Source of the DNA: Pseudomonadota bacterium
GTDB lineage: Bacteria > Pseudomonadota > Alphaproteobacteria > Sphingomonadales > Govanellaceae
Direction of reading: 5' to 3'
Length of the DNA: 64,000 nt
Assembly (NCBI GenBank): GCA_003577275.1
Contig: QEVO01000001.1
Coordinates: 682,001-746,000, forward strand
A program made the translations under genes and the position numbers. The notes under the pieces were generated by a model. The model made no database searches and was not told the DNA's origin. It saw only the letters and a list, made by a program, of their open reading frames with translations. The stretch's first letter is position 1; every line of letters begins with the position of its first letter. Of this stretch, positions 6,891 through 16,716 are shown piece by piece.

Positions 6891-9626
6891 ATGGCGGCTG
6901 TGCAATCCACGTCGGTCAAATGGGTTCCCACCTATTGCTATAACTGCGTCGCCGGGCCGGACCTGATGACGGTCAAGGTCGAGGATGGCGTCGCCACCCA
7001 AATACGGCCGAATTTCGCCGCCGACGGCATTCATCCGGCCTGCGGGCGGATCTGCGTCAAGGCTTATGGGTTGGTGCAGAAGACTTATAACCCGCACCGC
7101 ATCCTGACGCCGATGCGCCGCACCAATCCCAAGAAGGGCCGTGATCAAAATCCCGGCTGGAAGCCGATTACCTGGGATGAGGCGATGAATGAAATCGCGA
7201 CGCGGCTGTTGGATATCCGCGCCCGCGGGCTGAGCGACGAGGGCGGCTATCCGCGTGTCGCCGCCACCTTCGGCCATGGCGGCACGCCGGCCGCCTATAT
7301 GGGCACGTTTCCGGCTTTTCTAGCGGCCTGGGGACCGATGGATTTGTCGTTGGGTTCGGGCCAGGGCGTCAAATGCGTCCATTCCGAGCATCTTTACGGT
7401 GAATATTGGCACCGCGCCTTCACGGTGGCCGCCGATACGGTCAACAGCCGTTACATCGTCTCCTTCGGCACCAATGTGGAAGCCGCCGGCGGCGCCTGCG
7501 CGGTATGGCGTCATGCCGACGCTCGCACCCGCGGCATCAAGCGGGTGCAGATCGAGCCGCATTTGTCGATCACCGGGGCAGCGTCGGCGGAATGGGTGCC
7601 GATCAAACCGAAGACCGACCCCGCGTTTCTGTTCGCCATGATTCATGTGCTGCTGCATGAGCATCCCCGCGCAGCCTTGGACGTTGCCTTTTTACGCGAC
7701 CGCACCGCGTCACCCTATCTCGTCGGTCCCAACGGCTACTACCTGCGCGATCCGCAAAGCCGCAAGCCGCTGATGTGGAGCAATGGCGCTGCCGTGCCGT
7801 TCGACGCCGCCGACGCCCAACCGGAAATCGATGGTCGCTTTACTGTCGACTCTGCGGTTGAAGTCGGCCCCGACGGCAAGATCTGGGAACATCAGAACGT
7901 CGAGGGGGTAACCGCCTTGACGCTCACCGCCGAGGCCATGCGCGGCTATTCACCGGAATGGGCGGCTAGCGTGTGTGAAATTTCCGCCGACACCATCCGC
8001 CGCGTCGCCAACGAGTATCTGGAAAACGCCTCGGTGGGGGCCACCATTGTGGTCGATGGCCGCACGCTGCCCTATCGCCCGGTGGCGGTGACGCTGGGCA
8101 AGACCGTCAACAACGGCTGGGGCGCGTATCACGCCTGCTGGGCGCGCACCATGCTGGCCACCCTTGTGGGCGCGCTGGAAGTGCCGGGCGGCACGCTGGG
8201 CACCACGGTGCGCCTCAACCGCCCGCACGAGAACCGCCTGGAAAGTGTCCGCGTCGGCGAGGACGGCTTCATGGCGGCCTCGCTCAATCCCACCGACAAG
8301 GAGCACTGGGAAAGCAAGCCCTCGGGGCGCAACGCCCATAAGACGCTGGTGCCGATCGTCGGCAACTCATCCTGGAGCCAGGCCTTGGGGCCGACCCATC
8401 TGGCCTGGATGTTCCTGCGCGACGCGCCCGCTGACTGGCCGCGCCCGAGCTATCCCGACATCTGGTTTCTTTATCGCACCAATCCGGCGATTTCCTTCTG
8501 GGATACGCGGCAACTGAGCGACACCATGGCCCGCATGCCGTTTGTGGTCGGCTTTGCCTACACCCAGGACGAAACCAATTGGATGGCGGATATCCTGCTG
8601 CCCGACGCCACTGACCTCGAAAGCACGCAGCTTATCCGCATGGGCGGCACCAAATACACCGAACAGCACTGGGCGCACCAGGGCGTGGCGCTGCGTCAGC
8701 CGGCGGTGGCGGCTGAAGGCGACACCCGCGACTTTACCTGGATCGCCGGCGAGTTGGCGCGCCGCTGCGGCCTTACCGAGCGTTACAACAAGGCGATCAA
8801 TCGCGGCGCCGGCTGCATGCCGCTCAAGGGCGAAGGCTTCGATTTTTCGCTGGAGGAAAACAAAGACTATTCAGTTGATGAAATCTGGGACCGCGCCTGC
8901 AAGGCGGCGACGGCGGAACTGTCGCAGGGCAAGGACGTCCATGGCCTGGATTGGTTCAAGGAGCACGGCTTTTATGTCATCCCCTTTAACCGCGCCGATT
9001 GGTATCTGACGCCAACCATGATCGAGAAGGGCCTGCGTTACGAACTGCCCTACCAGGAGCGGCTGTTCCGCGTCGGCAAGGAACTAAAGTCGCGCATGAA
9101 CGAGGCCGGCCATAACTGGTGGGAGGAGCAGCTGGAGGAATACGAAGCGATCCCGCGCTGGCATGATTTTCCCGGCATGTGGATCAAAACGTTAAAAAAG
9201 ATGGGCGGCGATCCGGCCGACTATCCGTTGTGGGGCATCACCACCAAGGTGATGCAGTACACCACCGGCAACAATGTGGCGATCCAACTGATGCACGAGG
9301 TCGCCGGCAACGTGCGCGGCGTCGGCCGCGTCATGCTCAATGCCAAGACGGCGAAAAATCTCGGCATCCGGCGCGGCGATCTGGTCGAGGTGCGTTCCAT
9401 CACCGGCGTTACCCGGGGCGAGGCCGAGCCGGTCAATGGCATCCGTCCTGACACCGTGGTCATTCCCGGCCAGTTCGATCACTGGGCGACGCCCTACGCC
9501 AAGGATCTCGGCTACCCGAGCCTCAACACCGTCGCTCCCTTGTCGCTCGATCTGACTGATTCCACCGGCTCGGGCGCTGACGTGGTGCTGGTATCCGTGC
9601 GTAAGGTGGAGGAGAGCGTGCAATGA
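6891..9626 (+). CDS. Molybdopterin oxidoreductase catalytic subunit (DMSO-reductase/CISM family)
   Basis: A 911-residue bis-MGD molybdoenzyme. The N-terminal domain starts with C16-YN-C19, but the usual third cysteine of CxxCxxxC is Pro23. Further cysteines follow at C51 and C55 (CGRIC), so the [4Fe-4S] ligation is non-standard. PITWDEAMNEIATRL is the standard family motif. C162 in GVKCVHSEH is a candidate molybdenum ligand (inference). The C-terminal MopB-binding domain (about residues 770-905) includes MLNAKTAKNLGIRRGDLVEV. There is no Tat signal, so the complex should face the cytoplasm. It overlaps the FeS subunit by 4 bp and heads a three-gene operon with an anchor. No known member (acetylene hydratase, transhydroxylase, polysulfide or arsenate reductase types) can be assigned safely. 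Confidence 0.85.
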   Translation: MAAVQSTSVKWVPTYCYNCVAGPDLMTVKVEDGVATQIRPNFAADGIHPACGRICVKAYGLVQKTYNPHRILTPMRRTNPKKGRDQNPGWKPITWDEAMNEIATRLLDIRARGLSDEGGYPRVAATFGHGGTPAAYMGTFPAFLAAWGPMDLSLGSGQGVKCVHSEHLYGEYWHRAFTVAADTVNSRYIVSFGTNVEAAGGACAVWRHADARTRGIKRVQIEPHLSITGAASAEWVPIKPKTDPAFLFAMIHVLLHEHPRAALDVAFLRDRTASPYLVGPNGYYLRDPQSRKPLMWSNGAAVPFDAADAQPEIDGRFTVDSAVEVGPDGKIWEHQNVEGVTALTLTAEAMRGYSPEWAASVCEISADTIRRVANEYLENASVGATIVVDGRTLPYRPVAVTLGKTVNNGWGAYHACWARTMLATLVGALEVPGGTLGTTVRLNRPHENRLESVRVGEDGFMAASLNPTDKEHWESKPSGRNAHKTLVPIVGNSSWSQALGPTHLAWMFLRDAPADWPRPSYPDIWFLYRTNPAISFWDTRQLSDTMARMPFVVGFAYTQDETNWMADILLPDATDLESTQLIRMGGTKYTEQHWAHQGVALRQPAVAAEGDTRDFTWIAGELARRCGLTERYNKAINRGAGCMPLKGEGFDFSLEENKDYSVDEIWDRACKAATAELSQGKDVHGLDWFKEHGFYVIPFNRADWYLTPTMIEKGLRYELPYQERLFRVGKELKSRMNEAGHNWWEEQLEEYEAIPRWHDFPGMWIKTLKKMGGDPADYPLWGITTKVMQYTTGNNVAIQLMHEVAGNVRGVGRVMLNAKTAKNLGIRRGDLVEVRSITGVTRGEAEPVNGIRPDTVVIPGQFDHWATPYAKDLGYPSLNTVAPLSLDLTDSTGSGADVVLVSVRKVEESVQ

Positions 9627-10282
9627 CCCGCTATGTCATGGTTGCCGATTTGCGCCGCTGCGTCGGTTGCCAGACTTGCACGGCGGCCTGCAAGCTCGCC
9701 AACGGCACGCCGCCCGGCGTCATGTGGCGCAAGGTGGTGGATATCGAGGTCGGCGAATATCCCGACGTGCAGCGGGTGTTCGTGCCCACCGGCTGCCAGC
9801 ATTGCGATGAGCCGCCTTGTGTTTCCGTTTGCCCCTCGACCGCCTCGGAGAAACGCGAGGACGGTTTTGTCACCATCGACTACGACATCTGCATCGGCTG
9901 CGGCTACTGCATCACCGCCTGTCCCTATGAGGCCCGCCATAAAGTCGATGCGCCGATCTGGGCTTACGGCGAACAGCCGATGCGCCATGAACAGGCGCGC
10001 TTTGATGAGCGCAAATTGGGCGTGGCGCAAAAATGCACCTTCTGCGTCGATACGGTTGACGCCGGTCTGGCCAAGGGATTGAAGCCCGGCGTCGATCCCG
10101 ATGCGACGCCGGCCTGCGTCAATGCCTGCATCGGCCGCGCCATGGCGTTCGGCGATTTGGACGATCCCGACAGCAACGTCTCGCGCCTGTTGCGCGAGAA
10201 CAAGCACTTCCGCATGCACGAAGACATCGGCACCGGGCCGGGCTTCTACTATCTTTGGGACAAAGAGGAGTTGCCGCTGTGA
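9623..10282 (+). CDS. 4Fe-4S dicluster ferredoxin-type electron transfer subunit (DmsB/NrfC-like)
   Basis: A 219-residue protein with four cysteine groups of the DmsB/PsrB type: CVGCQTCTAAC near residue 14, CQHCDEPPCVSVC near 58, CIGCGYCITAC near 92, and a last group made of KCTFC plus CVNAC. This supports four [4Fe-4S] clusters carrying electrons between the catalytic subunit and the membrane anchor. The start ATG overlaps the upstream stop (ATGA) and its stop overlaps the anchor's GTG start (GTGA), so the three subunits are tightly coupled. It has no export signal, in keeping with a cytoplasm-facing complex. Confidence 0.93.
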   Translation: MTRYVMVADLRRCVGCQTCTAACKLANGTPPGVMWRKVVDIEVGEYPDVQRVFVPTGCQHCDEPPCVSVCPSTASEKREDGFVTIDYDICIGCGYCITACPYEARHKVDAPIWAYGEQPMRHEQARFDERKLGVAQKCTFCVDTVDAGLAKGLKPGVDPDATPACVNACIGRAMAFGDLDDPDSNVSRLLRENKHFRMHEDIGTGPGFYYLWDKEELPL

Positions 10283-11169
10283 AACCCATTCTTGCTTCCG
10301 GTCCCTGGCCAAGGCTGCAACGGGCGTGGGATGTGCGCGCGGCGTGTAATTTCATGGGCGGCGGCGCCGGCGCCGGCCTCATCATGGCGTCTTTTGTCGG
10401 CGCCCTTGTGGGTCAGACGTGGCTGGCGTCGGCATGTCTGGGGCTGGCGCTGGTCGGCTTTGGCCTGACCATGGTGTTTTTCGAGATCGGCCGGCCCTGG
10501 CGCTCGCTCAATGTATTCCTCCATCCCCAGACCTCGTGGATGACCCGGGAGGGGGTGGTGGCGGTGCCATTGTTTGGTAGCGGCGCTATTGCTTTGGCGG
10601 CAGGCTGGCTGGGGTGGCGGGAAGCGGCCATTGCCGCTCTGGCCCTGACCAGCCTGCTGGCGGTGGGGTTTCTTTATTGCCAGGCCCGCATCCTGCGCGC
10701 GGCCAAGGGCATCCCCACCTGGCGCAACCCGGCGCTGACGCCCTATATCCTCATCACCGGCCTGACCGAAGGAACTGGTCTGTTTGCTGCTTTCCATCCT
10801 TCTGCGGCGGCGGTTGTGTTGGCGCTTCTTATCCTGCGTTTTATCGCTTGGCGGCGTTACCGCCGCGCCCTTGGCCAAAGCGGCGCGCCGGAGGCCAGCC
10901 TGGACGTTCTCGACCGCCTGGCGCGATGGCTGTTGATCGGCGGCCATGCGTTGCCGGGGCTCCTCCTGGGAGCGGCATTATTGCTGCCGCAATGGCCGGC
11001 ATTGGCGGTCTTCGGTGGTCTTCTTGCGGCTTTCTTCGGCCTCTATGCCAAGCTGGTATTGATCACCCGCGCCGCCCGCACCCAGGGCTTCGCCATCCCC
11101 CGCACGCCGGTGCGGGGACGCGGCTCCAGCCGTCAGGCCGCCTCCCGTCCCGGCTGGGCCTCGCGCTAG
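10279..11169 (+). CDS. DmsC/NrfD-like membrane anchor subunit
   Basis: A 296-residue integral membrane protein with about eight hydrophobic segments. FEIGRPWRSLNVFLHPQTSW near residues 75-95 is the characteristic loop of DmsC-type quinol-interacting anchors. The GTG start at 10279 is chosen over an earlier in-frame TTG at 10255. It has an AAAGAGGA ribosome-binding site at good distance, and its GTGA overlap with the upstream stop fits the coupling of the operon. The subunit would bind the complex to the inner membrane and exchange electrons with the quinone pool. The direction of electron flow cannot be deduced. Confidence 0.85.
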   Translation: MKPILASGPWPRLQRAWDVRAACNFMGGGAGAGLIMASFVGALVGQTWLASACLGLALVGFGLTMVFFEIGRPWRSLNVFLHPQTSWMTREGVVAVPLFGSGAIALAAGWLGWREAAIAALALTSLLAVGFLYCQARILRAAKGIPTWRNPALTPYILITGLTEGTGLFAAFHPSAAAVVLALLILRFIAWRRYRRALGQSGAPEASLDVLDRLARWLLIGGHALPGLLLGAALLLPQWPALAVFGGLLAAFFGLYAKLVLITRAARTQGFAIPRTPVRGRGSSRQAASRPGWASR

Positions 11170-11233
11170 GCGACATGGCCTAGAATCGGCTTGCGCCGGG
11201 GGGAAGGATTGGGGTAAACCCACTCTGCCTTAC

Positions 11234-11318
11234 GCGGTCGTGGCGGAATTGGTAGACGCGCAGCGTTGAGGTCGCTGTGGGGCAACCCGTGGAAGTTCGA
11301 GTCTTCTCGACCGCACCA
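11234..11318 (+). tRNA. tRNA-Leu (anticodon GAG)
   Basis: An 85-base class II tRNA. Acceptor arms GCGGTCG and CGACCGC pair perfectly, followed by A and an encoded CCA. The anticodon stem CAGCG/CGCTG encloses TTGAGGT, giving anticodon GAG for CUC codons. A long variable arm and GTTCGAGTC in the T arm confirm the class. Confidence 0.97.
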
Positions 11319-11330
11319 ATATCAAGAAAC

Positions 11331-11370
11331 ACCGTGGCTCATGTAACCTGATGCCGCGGTTTTTCTTTTT
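11331..11370 (+). terminator. Rho-independent terminator after tRNA-Leu
   Basis: Stem ACCGTGGC pairs with GCCGCGGT (eight pairs, one G-U) around a 14-base loop, followed by a T-rich run. It lies 12 bases after the tRNA. Confidence 0.8.
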
Positions 11371-11413
11371 CAGATATAGTCAAGTTCAGTAGGTTTATGG
11401 CGGGGAGTTCAGG

Positions 11414-12793
11414 ATGGCGCCAGACGACAGCGAACCGAACGATGGCTCGGAAGCCTACCCGCTGTCGCCGGACTTCGTCGCGCAGGTCGGCGAAGCGCTG
11501 GAGGCGGGCGATGCGGCCGCTGTTCTCACCCTTGTCGAACCCCTCCACGAAGCCGACATCGCCGACCTCATCGGCCTGATCTCACCGGAAGAGCGGCCGA
11601 GGCTCATCGCCGCCTTAGGCCCGGTTTTCAATCCCGAGGTGTTGAGCGAACTCGATGAGACGGTGCGCGCCGAGCTGCTGGAGACGGCAAAACCGGCGGA
11701 GCTGGCGGCTGCTGTCGCGCAGCTTGATACCGATGACGCGGTCGACATCCTGGAAGAACTCGATGAGGACAAGCGCCAGGAGGTGCTGGACGTTCTCCCG
11801 GCCGAGGAGCGCACCGCGGTCGAGGAAGGACTGTCATACCCGGAAGAAAGCGCCGGCCGACTGATGCGGCGCGAACTGGTGGCGGTGCCGCAATTCTGGA
11901 CCGTCGGTCAGACCATCGACCACTTGCGCGAAAGCGATGACCTGCCCGACGATTTTCATGAAATCTTCGTCGTCGATCCGCGCTATCACCCGGTGGGCGC
12001 GATTCCGCTCAATCGCATCATGCGCGCCAAGCGCCCGGTGGCGGTGGCTGAGATTATGGAAACCGAACCCGACCTCATTCCCGCCACCATGGACCAGGAA
12101 GAGGTGGCGCATATCTTCAAGCAGTACAATCTGCTATCGGCGCCGGTGGTCGATGGCAGCGGTCGGCTGGCGGGGGTGATCACCGTTGATGACGTGGTGG
12201 ACGTCATTCAGGAAGAAGCGGAGGAGGATATATTACGCATGGCCGGTGTATCGGATGCCGGTTTGAACGAATCCGTTCGCGACGTCAGCAAGACCCGCCT
12301 TCTTTGGCTGTCGGTGAACCTCGGCACCGCCGTGCTGGCGTCGTGGGTGATTTCGCTGTTTGACGTGACCATCGAAAAACTGGTGGCGCTGGCGGTGTTG
12401 ATGCCCATCGTGGCGTCCATGGGCGGCAACGCCGGCCATCAGACCATGACCGTGGCGGTGCGCGCCCTGGCGACCCGCGAGTTGATGCCGGCCAATGCGT
12501 TGCGGGTGGTCAAGCGGGAAGTGCTGGTCGGGCTGATCAACGGCATATTGCTGGCGCTCATCATCGGCGTGGTGGCGGGCGTCTGGTTTTCCAGCCCGCT
12601 TTTGGGATTCGTGCTGGGCTGGGCCCTGGTCATCAACTTCTTCGTGGCGGGTTTGTGCGGCGTTCTCATTCCCATTGGTTTGCAGCGGTTGGGCGTCGAC
12701 CCGGCGGTCGCCTCCAGCGTCTTTTTGACCACGGTTACCGATGTGGTGGGCTTTTTCTCGTTTCTTGGCCTTGCCGCCTGGATTCTGCTGTAA
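11414..12793 (+). CDS. mgtE: Magnesium transporter MgtE
   Basis: A 459-residue Mg2+ channel of normal length. The N-terminal MgtE_N domain is acidic, with LVEPLHEADIADLI and repeated LPAEERTAVEEGL-type helices (about residues 25-135). Two CBS domains follow (about 140-265), containing FHEIFVVDPRYHPVGAI and LSAPVVDGSGRLAGVITVDD. Five transmembrane segments complete it, with MPIVASMGGNAGHQTMTVAVRALA, the conserved pore-lining segment (given here only as its key part GGNAGHQT). The cytoplasmic domains sense Mg2+ and gate the pore. The ATG has a GGGGAG ribosome-binding site. It is convergent with panC and stands alone. No Mg riboswitch was seen upstream. Confidence 0.96.
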   Translation: MAPDDSEPNDGSEAYPLSPDFVAQVGEALEAGDAAAVLTLVEPLHEADIADLIGLISPEERPRLIAALGPVFNPEVLSELDETVRAELLETAKPAELAAAVAQLDTDDAVDILEELDEDKRQEVLDVLPAEERTAVEEGLSYPEESAGRLMRRELVAVPQFWTVGQTIDHLRESDDLPDDFHEIFVVDPRYHPVGAIPLNRIMRAKRPVAVAEIMETEPDLIPATMDQEEVAHIFKQYNLLSAPVVDGSGRLAGVITVDDVVDVIQEEAEEDILRMAGVSDAGLNESVRDVSKTRLLWLSVNLGTAVLASWVISLFDVTIEKLVALAVLMPIVASMGGNAGHQTMTVAVRALATRELMPANALRVVKREVLVGLINGILLALIIGVVAGVWFSSPLLGFVLGWALVINFFVAGLCGVLIPIGLQRLGVDPAVASSVFLTTVTDVVGFFSFLGLAAWILL

Positions 12794-12801
12794 GCGGGTG
12801 G

Positions 12802-13683
12802 TTATGCCTGTACGACGCCGCCGGGCGGCAGCACCGCCATGTTGTCGATAAGACGGGTATTGCCGACCCGCGCCGCCGCCAACAGTCGCGCCGGACGCTT
12901 GACCTCGGTGACGGGGCGCAGCGTGTCGGCATCCCGCAACTCCACGTAATCCACGGCGTTAAACCCTGCCGTGAGCAGCGCCTCCGCAGCCTGCGCCAGT
13001 ACGGCGGGAATGTCGGCGGCGCCGGCCTCGATGGCCCGAACCGTGGCGGTCAGGGTGCGGGGCAGGGCGGCGGCGATTTGCCGTTCCTTAGCGCTCAAAT
13101 AGGCGTTGCGGCTGGAGCGCGCCAGTCCATCCGGCTCCCGCGACGTCGGCGCGGGCAGAATGGTCACCGGAATATCCAGGTCCAGCGCCAGACGGCGCAG
13201 CACTTGGTATTGCTGGTAATCCTTTTCGCCAAACAGCGCCACGTCGGGCAGGCATTGCAGCAGGAGCTTGGTCACCACGGTCGCCACGCCATCAAAATGT
13301 CCGGGGCGGGCGGCGCCGCACAGTCCTTCGGATACCCCTGCCACCGATACCGTGGTGGCAAAGCCCGGCGGGTACATCTCGGCGACGCTGGGCAGGAACA
13401 ACAGCGAGGTATCCACCGATTCCAGTTTTTCCACATCCTCGGGCACGGTGCGGGGGTAGCGGTCGAAGTCCTCGCCGGCGCCGAATTGCTTGGGGTTGAC
13501 GAAGATGCTGACCACCACCCGGTCGGCGTGGCGTTGCGCCAAGCGCACGATGGACAGGTGCCCTTCATGCAGCGCCCCCATGGTGGGGACAAAGGCGGTC
13601 TTCAGCCCCTGCCGCCGCCATTGGGCGACGTGCTGGCGCAGCTCGGCGACGGTGCGGGCGACGGGCAGGGGCGCGGTGGACAC
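12802..13683 (-). CDS. panC: Pantothenate synthetase (pantoate-beta-alanine ligase)
   Basis: A 293-residue cytoplasmic enzyme that joins pantoate and beta-alanine with ATP, the last step of vitamin B5 synthesis. The ATP motif PTMGALHEGHLSIV (about residues 31-44), FGEKDYQQ and the KMSKS-like SSRNAYLS are all present. The start codon is GTG (STAPLPVAR follows). Normal length (about 280-290). It is convergent with mgtE and divergent from mipZ, an arrangement seen in many alphaproteobacteria. Confidence 0.96.
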   Translation of the reverse strand: MSTAPLPVARTVAELRQHVAQWRRQGLKTAFVPTMGALHEGHLSIVRLAQRHADRVVVSIFVNPKQFGAGEDFDRYPRTVPEDVEKLESVDTSLLFLPSVAEMYPPGFATTVSVAGVSEGLCGAARPGHFDGVATVVTKLLLQCLPDVALFGEKDYQQYQVLRRLALDLDIPVTILPAPTSREPDGLARSSRNAYLSAKERQIAAALPRTLTATVRAIEAGAADIPAVLAQAAEALLTAGFNAVDYVELRDADTLRPVTEVKRPARLLAAARVGNTRLIDNMAVLPPGGVVQA

Positions 13684-13870
13684 GAGGCAGGCACTCCTTT
13701 GCCGCGCACCTTAACGCAGCGCGCGCTGGGCTCCAAGATCGAGTTTCGACCGTAGAACAAAGTTACCAAGTCCTAACCATAATTTTCCAGATATTGCGGT
13801 CGCCGGTCGCTAGCTCTCTCCATCTTGCTATGCTAAGCATACCGGCCGTTATTTGATGGAGTTGGGTTTC

Positions 13871-14728
13871 GTGGTCACAGAGTTACTTGGTCCCCCCCTT
13901 GGCCCCTCGGCCGCTCATATCATCGTTCTGGGCAATGAAAAGGGCGGGTCGGGCAAATCCACCACCGCGCTGCATGTGATCGTCGGCTTGTTGGCGCAAG
14001 GGGCGCGGGTCGGCAGCATCGACGTTGATTCGCGGCAGGCGACGCTGACCCGCTATATCGAAAACCGCCGCCAGACGTTGGAGCAAGCCAACCTGTCCTT
14101 GGCCATGCCGCGCCATCATCGGGTGCCGCGGTCGTCCGCCGAAACGGTGGCGGCGCAGCAACAGGAGGAAAGCGAGCGGTTTTTGCAATCGATCTCCGAT
14201 TTGGCGGCTGCCCACGATTACGTGGTGATCGATTGCCCGGGCAGCGACAGTTATCTCGCCCGTCTTGCTCACTCGTATGCCGATACGCTCATTACCCCCA
14301 TCAACGACAGCTTCGTCGATCTTGATCTGTTGGCCCGTATCGATCCGGAAACCTTTAAAGTGGTGCGGCCAAGTCTATACAGCGAACTGGTGTGGGACAG
14401 CCGCAAGCGCAAGGCGCTGCGCAGCCGCGGCGTCATCGATTGGGTGGTGATCCGCAACCGCATGTCGAACCTCGACGCCCATAACAAGCGGCGGGTGCAT
14501 GATGCCCTGGCCGAACTGGAAAAGCGCATCGGCTTTCGCGGTCTGGCGGGCTTGAGCGAACGGGTAATCTACCGCGAGCTTTTTCTGAAAGGCCTGACGC
14601 TGTTTGATTATCAGGATACCGGTCTGGAGCGCGAAATGACCATGAGCCATGTCGCGGCGCGCCAGGAACTGCGCCATCTCATCGACGGCTTGAACCTGCC
14701 TCGCCGGGCCATGGTGGCGGCGGAATAA
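13871..14728 (+). CDS. mipZ: Division plane positioning ATPase MipZ
   Basis: A ParA-family ATPase of about 285 residues. [20 protein letters not shown] carries the deviant Walker A (about residues 16-35), [17 protein letters not shown] the Walker A'-adjacent region, and [10 protein letters not shown] the Walker B. The DSRQ and RYIENR features are those of MipZ rather than chromosomal ParA. MipZ forms a gradient from the poles, binding ParB and DNA, and inhibits FtsZ away from midcell. GTG 13871 is preferred because GGAG lies nine bases upstream; an in-frame ATG at 13856 has no ribosome-binding site. The neighbour panC and the downstream J-protein and phosphomannomutase genes are typical of alphaproteobacteria. 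Confidence 0.9.
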   Translation: MVTELLGPPLGPSAAHIIVLGNEKGGSGKSTTALHVIVGLLAQGARVGSIDVDSRQATLTRYIENRRQTLEQANLSLAMPRHHRVPRSSAETVAAQQQEESERFLQSISDLAAAHDYVVIDCPGSDSYLARLAHSYADTLITPINDSFVDLDLLARIDPETFKVVRPSLYSELVWDSRKRKALRSRGVIDWVVIRNRMSNLDAHNKRRVHDALAELEKRIGFRGLAGLSERVIYRELFLKGLTLFDYQDTGLEREMTMSHVAARQELRHLIDGLNLPRRAMVAAE

Positions 14729-14796
14729 ACGGGCCTTTCCTCCCGGCGCGGACGCGCTACACTCGGCGGCAAGACAAACAGGAAGGAAGGGCGGTC

Positions 14797-15228
14797 ATGC
14801 AGTGGCTGGCGCTGGGCGTTTTGCTGCTGGCGGTTTTCCTGCTGCTGGTGCGCTGGCTGGGAACCGCCAAGCCGACCACATTCGTGCGGCTGGTGCGCTC
14901 CGGCGGCGTGCTGCTGTTCGTCGCCTTGGCGGTGCTGGCGTTCGTGTTGAAGCGGCCGCTCCTGGCGCTGCCGCTCCTTGCGGCGGCGGCGGTTTTCCTG
15001 CGCCCGGCAAAGCGGCCGGCAGGTAGCGAGGCCAGACCTTCGCCCGCCGGGCCGATGACCCGGGAAGAGGCTTACGAGGTATTGGGCCTGAAACCGGGGG
15101 CCGGCGAGGAGGAGATCAAGGACGCCCATCGCCGGCTGATGCAGAAAATCCACCCCGATCGCGGCGGCTCGGACTATCTGGCGGCCAAGATCAATCAGGC
15201 AAAAGACCTTCTTCTGGGCAAGCGCTGA
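14797..15228 (+). CDS. Membrane-anchored J-domain protein
   Basis: A 143-residue protein. Residues 1-20 and about 38-70 are hydrophobic segments, then a short linker leads to a C-terminal J domain (about 83-143) with the invariant HPD motif in [19 protein letters not shown]. This is the TIM14/Pam18-like arrangement, with the J domain at the C-terminus after membrane helices. It should stimulate DnaK ATPase at the cytoplasmic face. A strong GGAAGGAAGG ribosome-binding site precedes the ATG. It lies 68 bases after mipZ on the same strand, so the two may be co-transcribed. Confidence 0.88.
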   Translation: MQWLALGVLLLAVFLLLVRWLGTAKPTTFVRLVRSGGVLLFVALAVLAFVLKRPLLALPLLAAAAVFLRPAKRPAGSEARPSPAGPMTREEAYEVLGLKPGAGEEEIKDAHRRLMQKIHPDRGGSDYLAAKINQAKDLLLGKR

Positions 15229-15306
15229 CGGCTTTCACCAAGTCTTTACCGTCGCTCCGCCATAGGGTAGGTCAGAGATAGCGATCACAGGGAACCCCCA
15301 CCGGCC

Positions 15307-16716
15307 ATGCATAACCGCCCCTACCGTTTCGATCCGACCATCCTGCGGGAATACGACATTCGCGGCATCGTCGGCAAAACCCTGACGCTCAAGGATGCGG
15401 AAAATCTGGGCAAGGCGTTCGGCACCCTGGTGCGGCGCAGATTGGGCAACCACAAAGCGCCGCGGCTCAAGGTCGGCCGCGACGGCCGCCTCAGCTCGAC
15501 CGAGATGGAAGCCGCCCTGGTCCATGGCCTGATGTCCACTGGCGTCACCGTGGAGCGGATCGGGCTTGGGCCGACGCCGATGCTCTACTTCTCGGTGTTC
15601 GACGACCAGGCGGACGGCGGCATCATGATCACCGGCTCCCATAATCCGCCCGACTACAACGGCTTTAAGATGATGCTGGGCAAGGAGCCGGTGTTCGGCG
15701 ACCGCATTCAGGAGCTGGGCCGCATCGCCGCGTCGGGCGATTTCGAGATGGGCGCGGGGCGGGTGATCGACAAGCCGAAGAAGGCGGCCTACGTCAAGCG
15801 GCTGCTGCAAGATATCGACGGCGGGTATTACCGCGGCGCGCCCCTTAAGGTGGTGTGGGATCCCGGCAACGGCGCGGCCGCCGAGGTCCTGGCTGATATC
15901 GTGGCCAAGCTTCCCGGCGGCCATCGCGTCATCAACGGCGAGGTCGACGGCACCTTTCCCAACCATCACCCCGATCCCACGGTGCCGGAAAACCTGGCCC
16001 AGCTTCAGGCGGCGGTGGCGGCGGACAAGGCGGATCTCGGCATTGCCTTTGACGGCGACGGCGACCGCATCGGCGCGATCGATGCTGAGGGCCGCATCGT
16101 GTGGGGCGATCAGTTGCTGGCCATTCTGGCCGAGGATGTGCTGGCCGATCAGCCGGGCAGCACCATCATCGCTGACGTCAAGGCGAGCCAGGTGCTGTTC
16201 GACCGCATCGCCGCCCTGGGCGGCAAGCCGCTGATGTGGAAGACCGGGCACTCGCTGATTAAATCCAAGATGCAGGAAACCAGCGCGCCGCTGGCCGGCG
16301 AAATGAGCGGCCATATCTTTTTCAAGCACCGCTACTATGGCTTTGATGACGCGCTTTATGCGGCAATCCGCTTGCTGTTGCGGGTCTCGCGGGAGCCGGG
16401 CCGCTTGGCGGCGCTGCGCGCTGCCCTGCCGGCGGTGATCAACACGCCCGAATTGCGCTTTCCTTGTTCCGAGGCGCGCAAGTTCGCGGTGGTGCCGGAA
16501 GTCTTGGCGCGGCTCAAGGCCGCCGGAGCGACGGTGGACGCCACCGACGGCGTGCGGGTGACCACGGCTGACGGCTGGTGGCTGTTGCGCGCCTCCAATA
16601 CCCAGGACGTGCTGGTCGCCCGCTGCGAGGCGGCGGACGAGGCCGGGCTGGGGCGGTTGAAAAGCGCCCTCGTCGAGCAATTGCGCCTCAGCGGCATCAC
16701 CCCGCCGGCACTGTAA
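15307..16716 (+). CDS. Phosphomannomutase/phosphoglucomutase
   Basis: A 469-residue alpha-D-phosphohexomutase, the usual length for AlgC/ManB proteins. [16 protein letters not shown] opens domain 1. [15 protein letters not shown] carries the phosphoserine loop (about residue 110). DGDGDR (about 250) binds Mg2+, and [11 protein letters not shown] (about 330) is the sugar-binding loop. C-terminal [15 protein letters not shown] binds phosphate. It interconverts 6-phospho and 1-phospho hexoses for surface polysaccharides, so it could feed the exopolysaccharide locus at the right of the window. That link is inference. Confidence 0.93.
   Translation: MHNRPYRFDPTILREYDIRGIVGKTLTLKDAENLGKAFGTLVRRRLGNHKAPRLKVGRDGRLSSTEMEAALVHGLMSTGVTVERIGLGPTPMLYFSVFDDQADGGIMITGSHNPPDYNGFKMMLGKEPVFGDRIQELGRIAASGDFEMGAGRVIDKPKKAAYVKRLLQDIDGGYYRGAPLKVVWDPGNGAAAEVLADIVAKLPGGHRVINGEVDGTFPNHHPDPTVPENLAQLQAAVAADKADLGIAFDGDGDRIGAIDAEGRIVWGDQLLAILAEDVLADQPGSTIIADVKASQVLFDRIAALGGKPLMWKTGHSLIKSKMQETSAPLAGEMSGHIFFKHRYYGFDDALYAAIRLLLRVSREPGRLAALRAALPAVINTPELRFPCSEARKFAVVPEVLARLKAAGATVDATDGVRVTTADGWWLLRASNTQDVLVARCEAADEAGLGRLKSALVEQLRLSGITPPAL

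Noticed and set aside
12655..13755. Plus-strand frame of 366 residues over the mgtE end and panC
   Set aside because: It overlaps the real mgtE C-terminus and the antisense of panC, and its sequence resembles no family.
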